Positions 31,201-40,843 of a DNA stretch of 64,000 nt are shown here, in pieces. Source of the DNA: Bdellovibrionales bacterium RIFCSPHIGHO2_01_FULL_40_29 (GTDB lineage Bacteria > Bdellovibrionota > Bdellovibrionia > Bdellovibrionales > Bdellovibrionaceae); contig MEPU01000004.1 of assembly GCA_001771815.1 (NCBI GenBank), forward strand, positions 248,001 through 312,000, given 5' to 3'. How positions within the stretch are numbered: the first letter of the stretch is position 1; each line of letters opens with the position of its first letter. Both the position numbers and the translations under genes were made by a program. Below the pieces are notes generated by a model that saw only the letters and a list, made by a program, of their open reading frames with translations, was not told where the DNA came from and did not search any database.

Positions 31201-31858
31201 AAAATTTACTGAAGCCGAGACCTTGGCCTTCAAGTTATCGAGCATAAAAGAAACTCGTGCAACAGGACTCTACTACCTCAGCGTGCTTGCCGACAAGCAA
31301 GCTGAGTATGAGAAAGCACTTTGGCTGATTGAAAAGGCAATGGTCTTGGATCCAGAAAATTCAATGATCAATTATCAAAAAGGAAAAGTGCTTTATTCTG
31401 TCGAAGGAATCAACAGTGCATTACCTTATTTTGAAAAAGTTTTGGACATGAAAAAAACATCACCAGAACTCGCGATCATGAATGCCTTGAAGTCGTTCTC
31501 GGATCGAGACTATATCACGGCGACAGAAGAATTTTCTAGATTAACCACTGACGAGCTTTATAATTATAGTCTAGTTGAACTTTATGTTGAAGCCACAGCC
31601 CAGAAAGGCGAAGCGGAGGAAGCTCTGAAATTATCTTCAAAATTTCTCAATTCGAAACCGGATAATGTCGATATGTGGATTGAGCAGGCTCGTGTTTTTG
31701 AGATATTTGTCATGAATCCTAACAGTGCCATGAACAGTTATCAAAAGGCATTGGCCAAATCAGTAAAAACTGATCAAAAAGATTGGTTGAAGAAGAAAAT
31801 TGAATTTTTAAAAACGAATAAAAACAGTCAAATAACGTCGTACGTAGGTGGGAATTAA
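28226..31858 (+). CDS. Large TPR-repeat exported protein (Glt-like)
   Basis: 1210 aa; signal peptide; repeated TPR-like helices (FRLAELYMRRAKSGR, YKLGFIFYKQQDFDTAVKYF). Confidence 0.8.
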   Translation: MTIKTRMLLLLTALTSTPTLALQENTKGLLPEVRLNSTNEDKNTETAYQSELMITKAENKAIDSLTRIISKKKGNPEEADLLFRLAELYMRRAKSGRFFDLNQNIKITKSNVIQQKAQVSLKSAIGIYNRIENEFPKYKDLDAVFFNNALAHQQTRQIERAKDLYNRLTREFPKSSLVPDGLLEVGEIYYNQQNFTVALEKFKAIEKYPKSKAYPYGIYKSAWCHYNLKNTDDGIKQLLAVVRQNQADATDPKKYNLRKEALRDLTLFVGETMPPDDLYTFFEKITTADELGDTMMGLASLYESHSRHKEISLFVKEFIEKHPDSPHAPKFFAKLIDNSETLKQRDTVISYLNKMSESCKLQINSECNSIFRRASLDISKKWWDIWLKNKKNTEFSHLTEQAFEILLSNDDLAKPDSKSRYAYAELLFQQDKFDKASDNYELVSHHKGIDKTLGHDALYGALFSIEKALDKKDDAVLTEKQKSLAERYLKEYPNGEHGTSIQYKLGFIFYKQQDFDTAVKYFTPLTTKTKYPEIKMKSEDLILDIYNIKKDYKSIQSFAKNVLKTTDAAARKQTLTKILEEAHYAQIQVDAADLPVEKRIDQLRSFASQHNVSKLGQDAFWQSISLAYSNGFDVQGADMSLDYIKQYPNDSKKLDSMKEATKAFIDAGQIKKGIITVRELARLDPKNSMKHLEMSCDLLRINNQLPEARGCYKGLFGITDKSKKPELLSKMVKTFKEGTQSPELESLENQILRENIEPYATRLLISKANALLENNKMTEAFNLSLKINSRPVDADIRAEARLIQAEVLEKEFFAQSVKARENKFAMVLSMKTEKMDKAYTAYSTTIKMSKTDRIQARALQGIDRLYAHYVESITNMPIPGSLTAEEQKGLRAELVKLTEPFLVKKTENLARLRKISSLSAADSQSINWSEFSPEKTIEPRVQFPSAQKLSHFIPSKFEIDSNGYSRLPASEKKCDAKAAPTAEVLGGCIQSKKFTEAETLAFKLSSIKETRATGLYYLSVLADKQAEYEKALWLIEKAMVLDPENSMINYQKGKVLYSVEGINSALPYFEKVLDMKKTSPELAIMNALKSFSDRDYITATEEFSRLTTDELYNYSLVELYVEATAQKGEAEEALKLSSKFLNSKPDNVDMWIEQARVFEIFVMNPNSAMNSYQKALAKSVKTDQKDWLKKKIEFLKTNKNSQITSYVGGN

Positions 31859-31887
31859 AATGGACTGCAAATTAATAAGGGACACTC

Positions 31888-32157
31888 ATGAAAACGCAGA
31901 GAATACAGACGACGTTAGCAGCTGCTGCACTATTTTTTCTAGGTACATTCCTAGTCATCCAGCCTGCTTTCGCCAAAAAAACTGAGGTTCGGAAAGTTCA
32001 AGAAGTGAATTTTTCTGAAATGAATCTGAAGGGTACAATTCGTAACCCTGATGGCGCATATCTGGTACAAAAGAAAGGGCTTAAATTTATGCCCCTTCAT
32101 GATGTGCAAAAAGATATGGACGCAAAGATTCGCGAAACATCATTGTACATAGACTAA
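31888..32157 (+). CDS. Small exported hypothetical protein
   Basis: 89 aa, clear signal peptide (AAALFFLGTFLVIQPAFAKK), co-directional in the operon. Confidence 0.6.
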   Translation: MKTQRIQTTLAAAALFFLGTFLVIQPAFAKKTEVRKVQEVNFSEMNLKGTIRNPDGAYLVQKKGLKFMPLHDVQKDMDAKIRETSLYID

Positions 32158-32176
32158 ATTGGAAGCAGAGGGACGT

Positions 32177-33601
32177 ATGTCAGTACTTATATTTAAACAA
32201 GTGACCGAATCGGGAAACAGTAAAGTTTTCAGAATTGATTCAAAATCAACAGCGAAAACCTTTGGCTGTTCGCGAAAAGCCAATCTGATTTCTATTGATC
32301 CGCTTTCCGACAAATTCGATGGGGTTTTCGAGCATCGCGAAGATGGATGGCATTATGTCTCATTTGATATTAAAAATAAAACTCCTGATCTTAAAATCAA
32401 AATGGATGACTCGTTTCAACTTGCAAACTCGAAGTTGCATTTTTTCGTGCATGAAACGAAGGAACATCTTTATGACGATTTCTCAAGACTTAACACTGTG
32501 GGTACTGCTGAAAGACAGGTTTATGTTGTCAGTCGTAACAATCGCATTTTAGAAACAAAAGTTCTTCCTAAAAATACAGGTTTTTCTTTTGCGATTCATG
32601 GCAAACAGAATCTTTTCAAAATCAATGCAACAACAGATTGGATCAGCGAATTGCATGATGGTTTTGAAATCAAATCAAAGTTGATTCAAGTCGATCCCCT
32701 TTCACACTTGAATCAGACACAAAATGTGGGTCTTTCTCAAAAAGAAAAACGCACCGTTGCGGCGACAATGGCTCTTTGCTTATTATTGGTTTTCACGGCT
32801 TTCGTTATACCGAATGAAACTCCTCTTGTTGCTGAAAAAGAATTGCCAAAAGCAGCCATGAATGTGGTCTTTAAAACAGACAAAAAAGTCAGACAAGCTC
32901 AGCAGAAAAAAGTTCAAGCGCAAAAAGCTCCGGCCCAAGCCAATAAAGAAGTTGGCGGTTCAGCTGGGGGTGGTCGCGTTTCAGCATTGCTCAAAGGGGC
33001 CGTTGGCGTCCGAATTTCTCAATTGATTGGTAAAGTTTCTGCGACAGATGCTCGAACAGCAAATGTTCTGGTAACAACCGGAGCCAAAGCTGGCGAAGGG
33101 GCTTCTGGTCGAGCACTGGCGGCAGTTGGTAAAGTGGAAGCTTCGGGCCGAAATTGGAATGGAGAATCTGCAGGTTCTGGAACTGGTGTATCTACTGCCG
33201 GTATCGGTGGTGGTAAAGGCACAAAAGGTTTAGGCGGCGGTCTTGGTCAAGGTAAAACAGGATCTGGTGGCGTGGGTTTGATCGAAGAAGAATCTGAAGT
33301 GATTGGTGGATTAGACCGCGAAATCATTGCTCAGTATATTAAAACACAATTAGGACAAATTCTTTATTGCTACGAACGTCAGTTATCAGCAAATCCTGAC
33401 TTGTATGGAAAAGTTGCTGTGAAATTTACTATCAGCGGCAATGGACAAGTTGAAACACAATCTATTAACGACACAACTCTCAAAAGTGTTCCCGTTGAAG
33501 GATGCATCCTGAGTAAGGTTGCCAAATGGAAATTTCCAGAGCCTCGCGGTGGAACAAAAGTGTTAGTGACCTACCCGTTTTTATTTAAGAGTACGAATTA
33601 A
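32177..33601 (+). CDS. FHA-like N-terminus, single TM, Gly-rich linker, AgmX/PglI-type C-terminal (TonB-like) domain protein (GltG-like)
   Basis: TM TVAATMALCLLLVFTAFVIP; C-terminus REIIAQYIKTQLGQILYCYERQLSANPDLYGKVAVKFTISGNGQV...VAKWKFPEPRGGTKVLVTYPFLF. Confidence 0.82.
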   Translation: MSVLIFKQVTESGNSKVFRIDSKSTAKTFGCSRKANLISIDPLSDKFDGVFEHREDGWHYVSFDIKNKTPDLKIKMDDSFQLANSKLHFFVHETKEHLYDDFSRLNTVGTAERQVYVVSRNNRILETKVLPKNTGFSFAIHGKQNLFKINATTDWISELHDGFEIKSKLIQVDPLSHLNQTQNVGLSQKEKRTVAATMALCLLLVFTAFVIPNETPLVAEKELPKAAMNVVFKTDKKVRQAQQKKVQAQKAPAQANKEVGGSAGGGRVSALLKGAVGVRISQLIGKVSATDARTANVLVTTGAKAGEGASGRALAAVGKVEASGRNWNGESAGSGTGVSTAGIGGGKGTKGLGGGLGQGKTGSGGVGLIEEESEVIGGLDREIIAQYIKTQLGQILYCYERQLSANPDLYGKVAVKFTISGNGQVETQSINDTTLKSVPVEGCILSKVAKWKFPEPRGGTKVLVTYPFLFKSTN

Positions 33602-33645
33602 GGATGAAAACCAGCCGCTACGATGGCAGAATAGGATTATCGAAG

Positions 33646-34461
33646 ATGAAATTTACGAATTTAACAACAACAGTCTTTCTGATACTGGCATTAGCCTTCC
33701 CGGCAGTAGCCCAGGAAAAGAAAGTGGAGGCAAGTACTCCCGCTTCCAAAGGCACCTCTGACAAAATGGATTTAAAAAAATTAGAAGACAAGTACTGGTC
33801 ATCAAAAGATGATGACTATGGTGTTATTCAAAATAGGACATTTGCAAAAACAGGGCGAATTTATGGATCCGCTGTTTATGGTCCATTAATCAATGACCCG
33901 TTTGCCAAAGGCCGCGCTGCAGGAGCCATGATAGGCTATTATTTGAACGAAGATTTTGGAGTTGAATTCAGTTATCTCAGCTATAGCACAAGCAAAAATG
34001 ACACTGTTGCTGAGTATGAAAGTTTACAAAATCCTGCATTTATGGTTTCTCCTAATTATAACTTAGTCAAAGCCACAAAAGCACTTTCACTGACTTACAC
34101 CCCGTTTTACGCAAAAATGGCTTTTATGAATAAAGCGATCATGTATTTTGATATGGGCTTTACTTTAGGAGCTGGTTTAACAGATTACGAGCAACAAAAA
34201 ATTTCAAAAGATGGCGGCGGAGTCAAAACTCAAACAAATGAAATGGCCTCTTCTCCGCATTTTGAAATTGGTGTCATGCAACAGTTATTTTTGAACCAAT
34301 CTTTTGCATTTCGCCTGGATATTAAAAACTCGTTTTACACACAAACTGTAAAACAATATGAAATTGGAAATGCCGCATTGGAATCAACTCGAAGTGAAAC
34401 TTCGAAAAGCATCAATGACACGACAATCACATTTGGTCTGACAGTTTTTTTCACAAAGTAA
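33646..34461 (+). CDS. Outer membrane beta-barrel protein of a motility/envelope complex
   Basis: Signal peptide MKFTNLTTTVFLILALAFPAVAQ; alternating barrel strands; C-terminal aromatic strand TITFGLTVFFTK. Confidence 0.75.
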   Translation: MKFTNLTTTVFLILALAFPAVAQEKKVEASTPASKGTSDKMDLKKLEDKYWSSKDDDYGVIQNRTFAKTGRIYGSAVYGPLINDPFAKGRAAGAMIGYYLNEDFGVEFSYLSYSTSKNDTVAEYESLQNPAFMVSPNYNLVKATKALSLTYTPFYAKMAFMNKAIMYFDMGFTLGAGLTDYEQQKISKDGGGVKTQTNEMASSPHFEIGVMQQLFLNQSFAFRLDIKNSFYTQTVKQYEIGNAALESTRSETSKSINDTTITFGLTVFFTK

Positions 34462-34484
34462 GGGTGAAGTAAATATGAAAAGAA

Positions 34485-36590
34485 ATGAAACTTAACAAAA
34501 ATGATATTATCAAGACCGTCTTACTGACTACTGTCTTTGTCCTTGCCACCCCTCAATGGGTGATGGCTGAAGGCATCCTTACGACCAAGTCCGCTGGTCG
34601 AAAACCAACCTCAGATGTCAAGTACCGTCAATCAGGAGTTCCTGTTTTTGATTTAGTTCAAAAGAAAGGCTCTGAAGTTATTAAGATTAAAAATATTCCT
34701 AAATTAGATATCGGCGAAGAAAAAGAAATCGAAGCTGCTGATTCTGATTTGAATTTACCCGCAAGTCGCGAATTCAAAGCCATGACAGCACAACCCCGAG
34801 TCTCCCCGCCGTTACTTAAAATTCCTCAGACAGCGTTGCTACCTGTGCAACAGACTCGCAAACTGGCAAGTGAATTCAATATTGAAAAAATTCCAACAGT
34901 TAAACAACTGGATATCGTTCCAGAGCCGCTAGTCGTCACCTCTGAAGTGGCTCTTCAGAATTTAGTCGAAATCAAACCTGACGAGTACAAAATGCTTCAG
35001 GCGCTTATTTTCTTGGAATATCAAAAGAAATATGACTTGGCGATGAGCCTTTTTGTTGAGTTGATGGATACCAAAGAATTTCGTTCACAGGCTTTGTATC
35101 ATTATGCTCTGACAGCGTATGGACTTGGTTTGTATTCTGAATTTCGCCATAAAATGATTCAGGTCAGTCAGGAAACAAAAGACCTGCATCTTAAAAAAAT
35201 GGCGGTTGAGCAATTGGCTAAGAATGTTGGAACACTTGAAAATTCGGACATCGCCTTGATTGATCCTTTGGTGGAATCATTTGATATTGATATCACTTCA
35301 AACGAAAAGTACCTTCTTCGCCGAGCAAAGTATTTTTCTGAAAAAGGTGATTTGGGACAACTTGAAAATTCATTGATTTTCATTTCTGAGAAATCTCCGC
35401 TTTATCCTGAGGCTTCATTATTAAAAGCGATCTTTAACTACCGCCAAGGGAAAGTGGATATGGCCATTGCCGATTTAGAAAACTCATGGCCTATTATTGA
35501 AGATAAAAAACGTGATCAAGTTCGAAACTTAACGGCGCTGACATTGGCCCGTCTGTATTTCCAAAAGGGAGACTACAAATCATCTTATAAAACGTACCTC
35601 AAGATCGATAAATCTAGCCCCTCATGGTTGCAAGCCATGGTGGAGCAAGCTTGGACGCAAATCTTGGCCGGAGATAACGAAGGCGCCGCTGGAAATATGT
35701 TTTCGATGCACACTGATTTTTTTCGAAAAGCCTATGCTCCCGATACCTATATTGTTCGAACAGTCGGTTACTTGAATCTTTGTCAGTTTGGTGATGGCGT
35801 CAATGTCTTGAACGATCTTAAAAAGCGTTACAGCTCTATCCAAGAACGTTTGGAAGCTTATCAAAAAACAAGCAAAGAACCTGTTCGCTATTATGAACTG
35901 GTCAAAACATGGTTGCGCAATACCAATGTTGATGAAGTTGATGGCTTGCCACGAGCATTCATTGTTGAACTGGCCCGCCATCCTCATTTCACTTCTGTAC
36001 AAAAACAAATCAACAACTACGAAGATGAGAACTTAAAGTTCAATAAAATCGCCATTGATTTGATTCGTAAAGAACGCGAAGCCCGTTTGAAAATGCTGCA
36101 AGCCAAAAACGAATTTTTAGCTCTGAAGCGAAAAGGTGTTACAGACAGCAGTCTTCAGAAAAAGGAAAAAGAATTTTTAGCTGTTGGCGTTGAACACATG
36201 ATTATCAGTCGTGCTCGCGAAGGCATCAAAAAAATGCGCCTGTCGGCGATCGCTCGCTTAGATAAAGAAAAAGATTCGTTGCGCTTAAAAGCCGCGAAGA
36301 ATCTGCAGGGACGATTCGATACTTTCGTGGCTTCTCTTGGCAACTTGGTTGACCAGAATGAAGTGCTTTCTTATGAAATCTATTCAGGAGCCGGTGAACA
36401 CATCCGCTTCCAAATGGCTGGCGGAGAAATCAATAAGCGCGAATCGGCATCGTTAGCTCCGGACGAAAAAGAAAGCTACAAATGGAAATTTAAAGGCGAA
36501 GTTTGGGAAGACGAACTGGGCCACTATCGATCATCACTTAAAAACGTCTGCCCAGCAGATGACATTGCACAAGTACAAGGGAGCAACTAA
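34485..36590 (+). CDS. TPR-containing exported protein (Glt-like)
   Basis: 701 aa, signal peptide, helical repeats (ALARLYFQKGDYKSSYKTYLKIDKSSPSWLQAMVEQAWTQILAGDNEGA). Confidence 0.7.
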   Translation: MKLNKNDIIKTVLLTTVFVLATPQWVMAEGILTTKSAGRKPTSDVKYRQSGVPVFDLVQKKGSEVIKIKNIPKLDIGEEKEIEAADSDLNLPASREFKAMTAQPRVSPPLLKIPQTALLPVQQTRKLASEFNIEKIPTVKQLDIVPEPLVVTSEVALQNLVEIKPDEYKMLQALIFLEYQKKYDLAMSLFVELMDTKEFRSQALYHYALTAYGLGLYSEFRHKMIQVSQETKDLHLKKMAVEQLAKNVGTLENSDIALIDPLVESFDIDITSNEKYLLRRAKYFSEKGDLGQLENSLIFISEKSPLYPEASLLKAIFNYRQGKVDMAIADLENSWPIIEDKKRDQVRNLTALTLARLYFQKGDYKSSYKTYLKIDKSSPSWLQAMVEQAWTQILAGDNEGAAGNMFSMHTDFFRKAYAPDTYIVRTVGYLNLCQFGDGVNVLNDLKKRYSSIQERLEAYQKTSKEPVRYYELVKTWLRNTNVDEVDGLPRAFIVELARHPHFTSVQKQINNYEDENLKFNKIAIDLIRKEREARLKMLQAKNEFLALKRKGVTDSSLQKKEKEFLAVGVEHMIISRAREGIKKMRLSAIARLDKEKDSLRLKAAKNLQGRFDTFVASLGNLVDQNEVLSYEIYSGAGEHIRFQMAGGEINKRESASLAPDEKESYKWKFKGEVWEDELGHYRSSLKNVCPADDIAQVQGSN

Positions 36591-37228
36591 TGAAAAATTT
36601 AACACTGATCACCATCACCGCACTATCTTTAAATGTATTTGCCGAGCCTATGGCCGCGCGAGATGGTTTGGAAAAAATCAAAACCAATGTTGAAAATGCA
36701 AAATCGAATCAAAAAGAATACGATCGCAACCTAGAAGTGGTTAAAAAAAATATTGCCGAAATCAATAAAGCCAAGTCTACATTTTTGAAACAAAAAGAAG
36801 TCGTTTCAACAGAGATCGTCAAAAACAATGATTCTTTAAAGAAGGTCATGGTTCAAGAGCGTGATCTGAATATTTTGATGACTCAAGAGAAAGAAAAACT
36901 TCAAACAGAAACAAAGCAGTTGGAGCAGTTAGAAAAAATGATCGCGCAAATTAAAATGAATCAAGTTCAGCGCGAAGCCAATATTGCTGAATACCAGAAC
37001 CAATTGCGTTCAACAACGGACGAGAAAAAAGCCTGGAAAGATCGCGAATCTGAATTGCGCGCTCAAGAATCAAAAACAATTCAAGCCGTGCGTACAATTG
37101 CCAACGAAGAGTCAACTTGGTCTAATAAAAAGAAAGGTTACGAAGGCGAACTCAAGCGCTGGAGTGCTGAAGCTGAAAAACAGCAAAAAATCCAAGCCAC
37201 TTACCAGGGCTTAGCTGAACAAAACTAA
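36590..37228 (+). CDS. Exported coiled-coil protein
   Basis: Signal peptide followed by about 190 aa of heptad-rich sequence; start overlaps upstream stop (TAATG). Confidence 0.7.
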   Translation: MKNLTLITITALSLNVFAEPMAARDGLEKIKTNVENAKSNQKEYDRNLEVVKKNIAEINKAKSTFLKQKEVVSTEIVKNNDSLKKVMVQERDLNILMTQEKEKLQTETKQLEQLEKMIAQIKMNQVQREANIAEYQNQLRSTTDEKKAWKDRESELRAQESKTIQAVRTIANEESTWSNKKKGYEGELKRWSAEAEKQQKIQATYQGLAEQN

Positions 37229-37249
37229 TTTTATCCTGCATACATCATA

Positions 37250-37277
37250 CTATTGGAAGCGCACAGCGCTCCAATAG
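37250..37277. terminator. Hairpin between convergent gene sets, possible terminator
   Basis: CTATTGGAAGCGC-aca-GCGCTCCAATAG, 12 bp stem with one bulged base. No clear T-tract. Confidence 0.4.
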
Positions 37278-37296
37278 CTGTGAAGTGACCCCATAT

Positions 37297-38931
37297 TTAA
37301 CGACGCAAAATTTTACGCCAGATGCGTCCCAGAATATCTCCGATGGAATGAATCCCAAGAACTTTGCCACCAATAACAAACATGACTCCTGCGGCACCAA
37401 TACTGACAACCAGGTTCAGAATTAATCCGACAGTCCCCGTCAGCACAGCTTCTAAATAGAAAAAAATATTGGCTACCGCGCCTATGAAAATAGCCAACAC
37501 GGCAAATCGAAACGCATTCTTCAGAAATGAAAAGTATTGAAAACCAGCAATGAATCTCGGATAAAAACCCAATAAAAGAAATAAATTCAACGCCGCCGAT
37601 GTCGTGGTTGAAACCATCAGTCCATAGACTCCATAGCGCCCCATCAGGACTGGTGCTAACAACACATGCGCTAGCAAACACACGCCCGATACCACTGCGG
37701 GGAACCACGTGTTCTTAATCGCATAGTAAGCTGGAGTTAACACGCGAACAGCACTCGAAAAAATCATGATCCAGCAGTATGTTTTTAAAATCAGAGCCGT
37801 GTTTAAAACATCTTCAGCACCAAACTGTCCGCGCCCAAAAAGCAATTGAACAATAGGTCTCGCTAAAACAAATAACCCGGCTGCGGCTGCCATCGATAAT
37901 AATAAATTCAATTCCAGATACTGCTGCGTCACTGCAGACATTTTGGCTTTATCATTTTTTGAAAATAATCCAGATAGCATCGGCAAAAGCGCTGTTCCAA
38001 GACTGACCGAGATCAGCGAAAGCGGCAATTCAATCAAACGATCAACATAGTTAATATAAGAGATTGTGCCTTCCACCAAAGAGGATGAAAAATGCAGATT
38101 GATAATTGTCGTAAATTGCAAAAGCCCCATTCCGAATAATCCGGGAACCATATTTCTTAACACCCTCTTAAAATCAGAGTTCTGAAAATCCAAAGAGAAT
38201 TTTGGAAAATACCCCGCTTTTCGAAGTGCCGGAACTAAAATGGCGGCTTGTAAAATGCCACCGACCAAGACTCCCCACCCCAACTGATCCCCCTGCATGG
38301 GAAACAAATCATGGGGAAGTATCGTAAAAACAATCATCGCCATATTCCACAAAGTGGGAGCCATTGCGGGCAAAGCAAACTGGCCAAGTGCATTTAAAAT
38401 ACCCATCATAAAGGCATAGGAACTGATAAAAAAGATGAATCCAAACATGATCTTGGTTAACCGTAAAGTGAGCAGGTACTTTTCGGTGTCCATCTGATAG
38501 GCGGCATCCAGCACGAGCTTAAGCAGCGGATCTGGATACAGGACACCCAAAGTCGTGAGACCGCCTAAAATCACCAGAAGAAATGTGTAGATAGAATTGA
38601 CTAAATTTTGGGCTCTGGCGGGACTATCCAGATTGGATTCAACAAAGACAGGGATGAAGCTAACCGATAAGGAGCCTTCCCCCAGAAGCCTGCGAAACAT
38701 ATTTGGCAGCTTAAAAGCCGCAGCCCAGGCATCTGTGATGCGTTTATCGAAGTATGCCGCCAAGAGGCTTTCGCGCAGCTGTCCCAGAATCCGACTGGTC
38801 ATTGTTCCAAAGGCCATGGACAAGGCGTTTTTCAATACAGATTGGTCTTGCTTGTCTGGATGCCCTATGTTAATTCCTAACCTTTGATATTTTATATAAA
38901 TCCTATCTGGAGGTTTTAAGTGGCACAACAC
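37297..38931 (-). CDS. murJ: Lipid II flippase MurJ (MviN)
   Basis: MFRRLLGEGSLSVSFIPVF motif and multiple TMs. Start uncertain: the longest ORF overlaps the divergent rpsT start. Confidence 0.93.
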   Translation of the reverse strand: MLCHLKPPDRIYIKYQRLGINIGHPDKQDQSVLKNALSMAFGTMTSRILGQLRESLLAAYFDKRITDAWAAAFKLPNMFRRLLGEGSLSVSFIPVFVESNLDSPARAQNLVNSIYTFLLVILGGLTTLGVLYPDPLLKLVLDAAYQMDTEKYLLTLRLTKIMFGFIFFISSYAFMMGILNALGQFALPAMAPTLWNMAMIVFTILPHDLFPMQGDQLGWGVLVGGILQAAILVPALRKAGYFPKFSLDFQNSDFKRVLRNMVPGLFGMGLLQFTTIINLHFSSSLVEGTISYINYVDRLIELPLSLISVSLGTALLPMLSGLFSKNDKAKMSAVTQQYLELNLLLSMAAAAGLFVLARPIVQLLFGRGQFGAEDVLNTALILKTYCWIMIFSSAVRVLTPAYYAIKNTWFPAVVSGVCLLAHVLLAPVLMGRYGVYGLMVSTTTSAALNLFLLLGFYPRFIAGFQYFSFLKNAFRFAVLAIFIGAVANIFFYLEAVLTGTVGLILNLVVSIGAAGVMFVIGGKVLGIHSIGDILGRIWRKILRR

Positions 38932-39192
38932 AAATCAGCAGCAAAAAGAGCTCGTCAAGCTGTGAAGAAGAACGCTGTTAATACAGCTCGTAAATCGAAA
39001 GTCCGTACTAGCGAAAGATCATTAGCTGCTGCGATTAAGAAAGCCGACAAAAAGGAAATCCCTGCATTGTTATCTGCTTACACAAGCCAAATGATGAAAG
39101 CCGCTCAAAAAGGCGTTTTCAACAAAGCAACGGCTGCTCGTAAAATTTCACGTCTTTCGACGCAAGTTCACAAAACAACAACAGCAAAATAG
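38920..39192 (+). CDS. rpsT: 30S ribosomal protein S20
   Basis: AQHKSAAKRARQAVKKNAVN; GTG start at 38920 after GGAGG. Confidence 0.96.
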   Translation: MAQHKSAAKRARQAVKKNAVNTARKSKVRTSERSLAAAIKKADKKEIPALLSAYTSQMMKAAQKGVFNKATAARKISRLSTQVHKTTTAK

Positions 39193-39230
39193 TTTTAAAT
39201 TTTTTAAGTCTCTAAACTATCAGTGATTAA

Positions 39231-39262
39231 AAAAATCCGAGTTCAAAAACTCGGATTTTTTA
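39231..39262 (+). terminator. Rho-independent terminator of rpsT
   Basis: AAAAATCCGAGT-tcaaaa-ACTCGGATTTTTT: perfect 12 bp arms and U-tract. Confidence 0.88.
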
Positions 39263-39303
39263 TTGTAGAAGGTTTATGAATCCATCGATCAAATATCGAA
39301 AGA

Positions 39304-39666
39304 TTAGATCATCTCGTAACGAGTGGCGACTTTTCGGGCCACGTAGGCCCGGATCTGACGTTTCAAAGCAATAGAAATATCATCAAAACTCACGCCGTAA
39401 ACATAATGATCTGCAGAAGTTTGCTTATTCTTTAAAGTCGTACGCACTGAAAAAAAATCACCATCAGAAATAAAGAAATTCACGATGATTTTCTGATTTT
39501 CATCCAAAATAAAGTCGGACTTAAAAGATATTCCACCCTCGCCGATCTCAACACCTTGAACAACGCTGGCTTGGCCACGACACAAGAATGTTAAATTTTT
39601 GCGAAATGATTTTCGCGGAAATTTTCGTCGTAATTGGTATGAATCAGCTGCTCCAGACATACTCAC
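39304..39666 (-). CDS. PilZ domain protein
   Basis: RRKFPRKSFR (RxxxR) and EIGEGGISF at the second PilZ motif position. Confidence 0.8.
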   Translation of the reverse strand: MSMSGAADSYQLRRKFPRKSFRKNLTFLCRGQASVVQGVEIGEGGISFKSDFILDENQKIIVNFFISDGDFFSVRTTLKNKQTSADHYVYGVSFDDISIALKRQIRAYVARKVATRYEMI

Positions 39667-39803
39667 TTATCGGTTTAGTAACGCCATTACTTGTGTCTTA
39701 ATATGAGATTCGCACTCTATAATATTTGAATGTGATTTTTTAGCTTCATGTCCAAGAGTAAATGAATTTGAAAGTGTAGAACTTGTTCACGAAATTTCAG
39801 AAC

Positions 39804-40805
39804 TTACAACGAGCAGGACTTGAGTACCATATTTTCAAGCCAAATATGTGAGGACACTGGCGATGTTTTCAAAGCTTTATCGGTTTCATGCAGCACGATC
39901 AGAGCCTCTTCTAATTTTCGAATGGGCCAAAGGCGCGCTTGATCACAATAACTTTCAATAAAATATGACGGAACCTGCGCCAAGCTAGCCAACTTGGCGC
40001 CGCCTAACCCTTGATCCATTCCTGATCGCACCGTCAATAACATCCGAATATGCCGAGAAAGCAAACTGACAATTCCCACTTCGTTTTGACCCTGATCTAA
40101 AAGCGAAACTAATTGCTCGAGCGCTTTGACACGATCTTTTTGACCGATGGCTTTGGTGAAATCAAAAATACTTTCTTCACGACTAAAAGAAACCACCGAA
40201 TTGACATCGGCCATCTCTATAGTGGTTTTAGCTCCGATATACTGTTGAATTTTTTGTATTTGATTATCCAGCTCGGTCAGATTATTTCCAACCAATCGGT
40301 GCAAACGATGAATAGCATCGGTTGCGATCTTAAGCCCTTGATTCTGAGCTAAATGCGAAATCCATTGCGGAACTTGGTTGTCATAGGGTTTTTTGAATTC
40401 AACGCAAACGGCTTTATCCAATAAAATTTTAATCGCTTTTTTTCGCTTATCAACTTTTTCAGCAAAAATAACAAAGACAGATGATTCCACAGGATTTTCT
40501 AGAATAGGTTCTAATTGAATCAATTCACTGTCTTTGAGTTCATGAGCATTTTTTAAGATAATCAAACGATGTGAAGTAAAGACCGGCAAGGTCTCGACGG
40601 TATCTTTTACGGTCGTGATATCGGCGTCGCTTGAATAAAATAATGAGTAATTAAAATCTGTCGTGTTTTCATCTAAAACAGCATACTTGAAACGGTCCAC
40701 GCATTGATTTAATAAGTAGGGCTCATCACCAAACAAAAAATAGATCGCTTGGAATTTTTTTGAATCCAAATCCTTGTATAATTTTTGCTGGTCGATAATG
40801 GCCAT
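39804..40805 (-). CDS. holA: DNA polymerase III subunit delta
   Basis: YFLFGDEPYLLNQCVDRF and helical C-terminal domain typical of HolA. Confidence 0.88.
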   Translation of the reverse strand: MAIIDQQKLYKDLDSKKFQAIYFLFGDEPYLLNQCVDRFKYAVLDENTTDFNYSLFYSSDADITTVKDTVETLPVFTSHRLIILKNAHELKDSELIQLEPILENPVESSVFVIFAEKVDKRKKAIKILLDKAVCVEFKKPYDNQVPQWISHLAQNQGLKIATDAIHRLHRLVGNNLTELDNQIQKIQQYIGAKTTIEMADVNSVVSFSREESIFDFTKAIGQKDRVKALEQLVSLLDQGQNEVGIVSLLSRHIRMLLTVRSGMDQGLGGAKLASLAQVPSYFIESYCDQARLWPIRKLEEALIVLHETDKALKTSPVSSHIWLENMVLKSCSL

Positions 40806-40843
40806 TTACACCCGGTCGTAAAAAAGTATTTTCAAAAGCTCGA

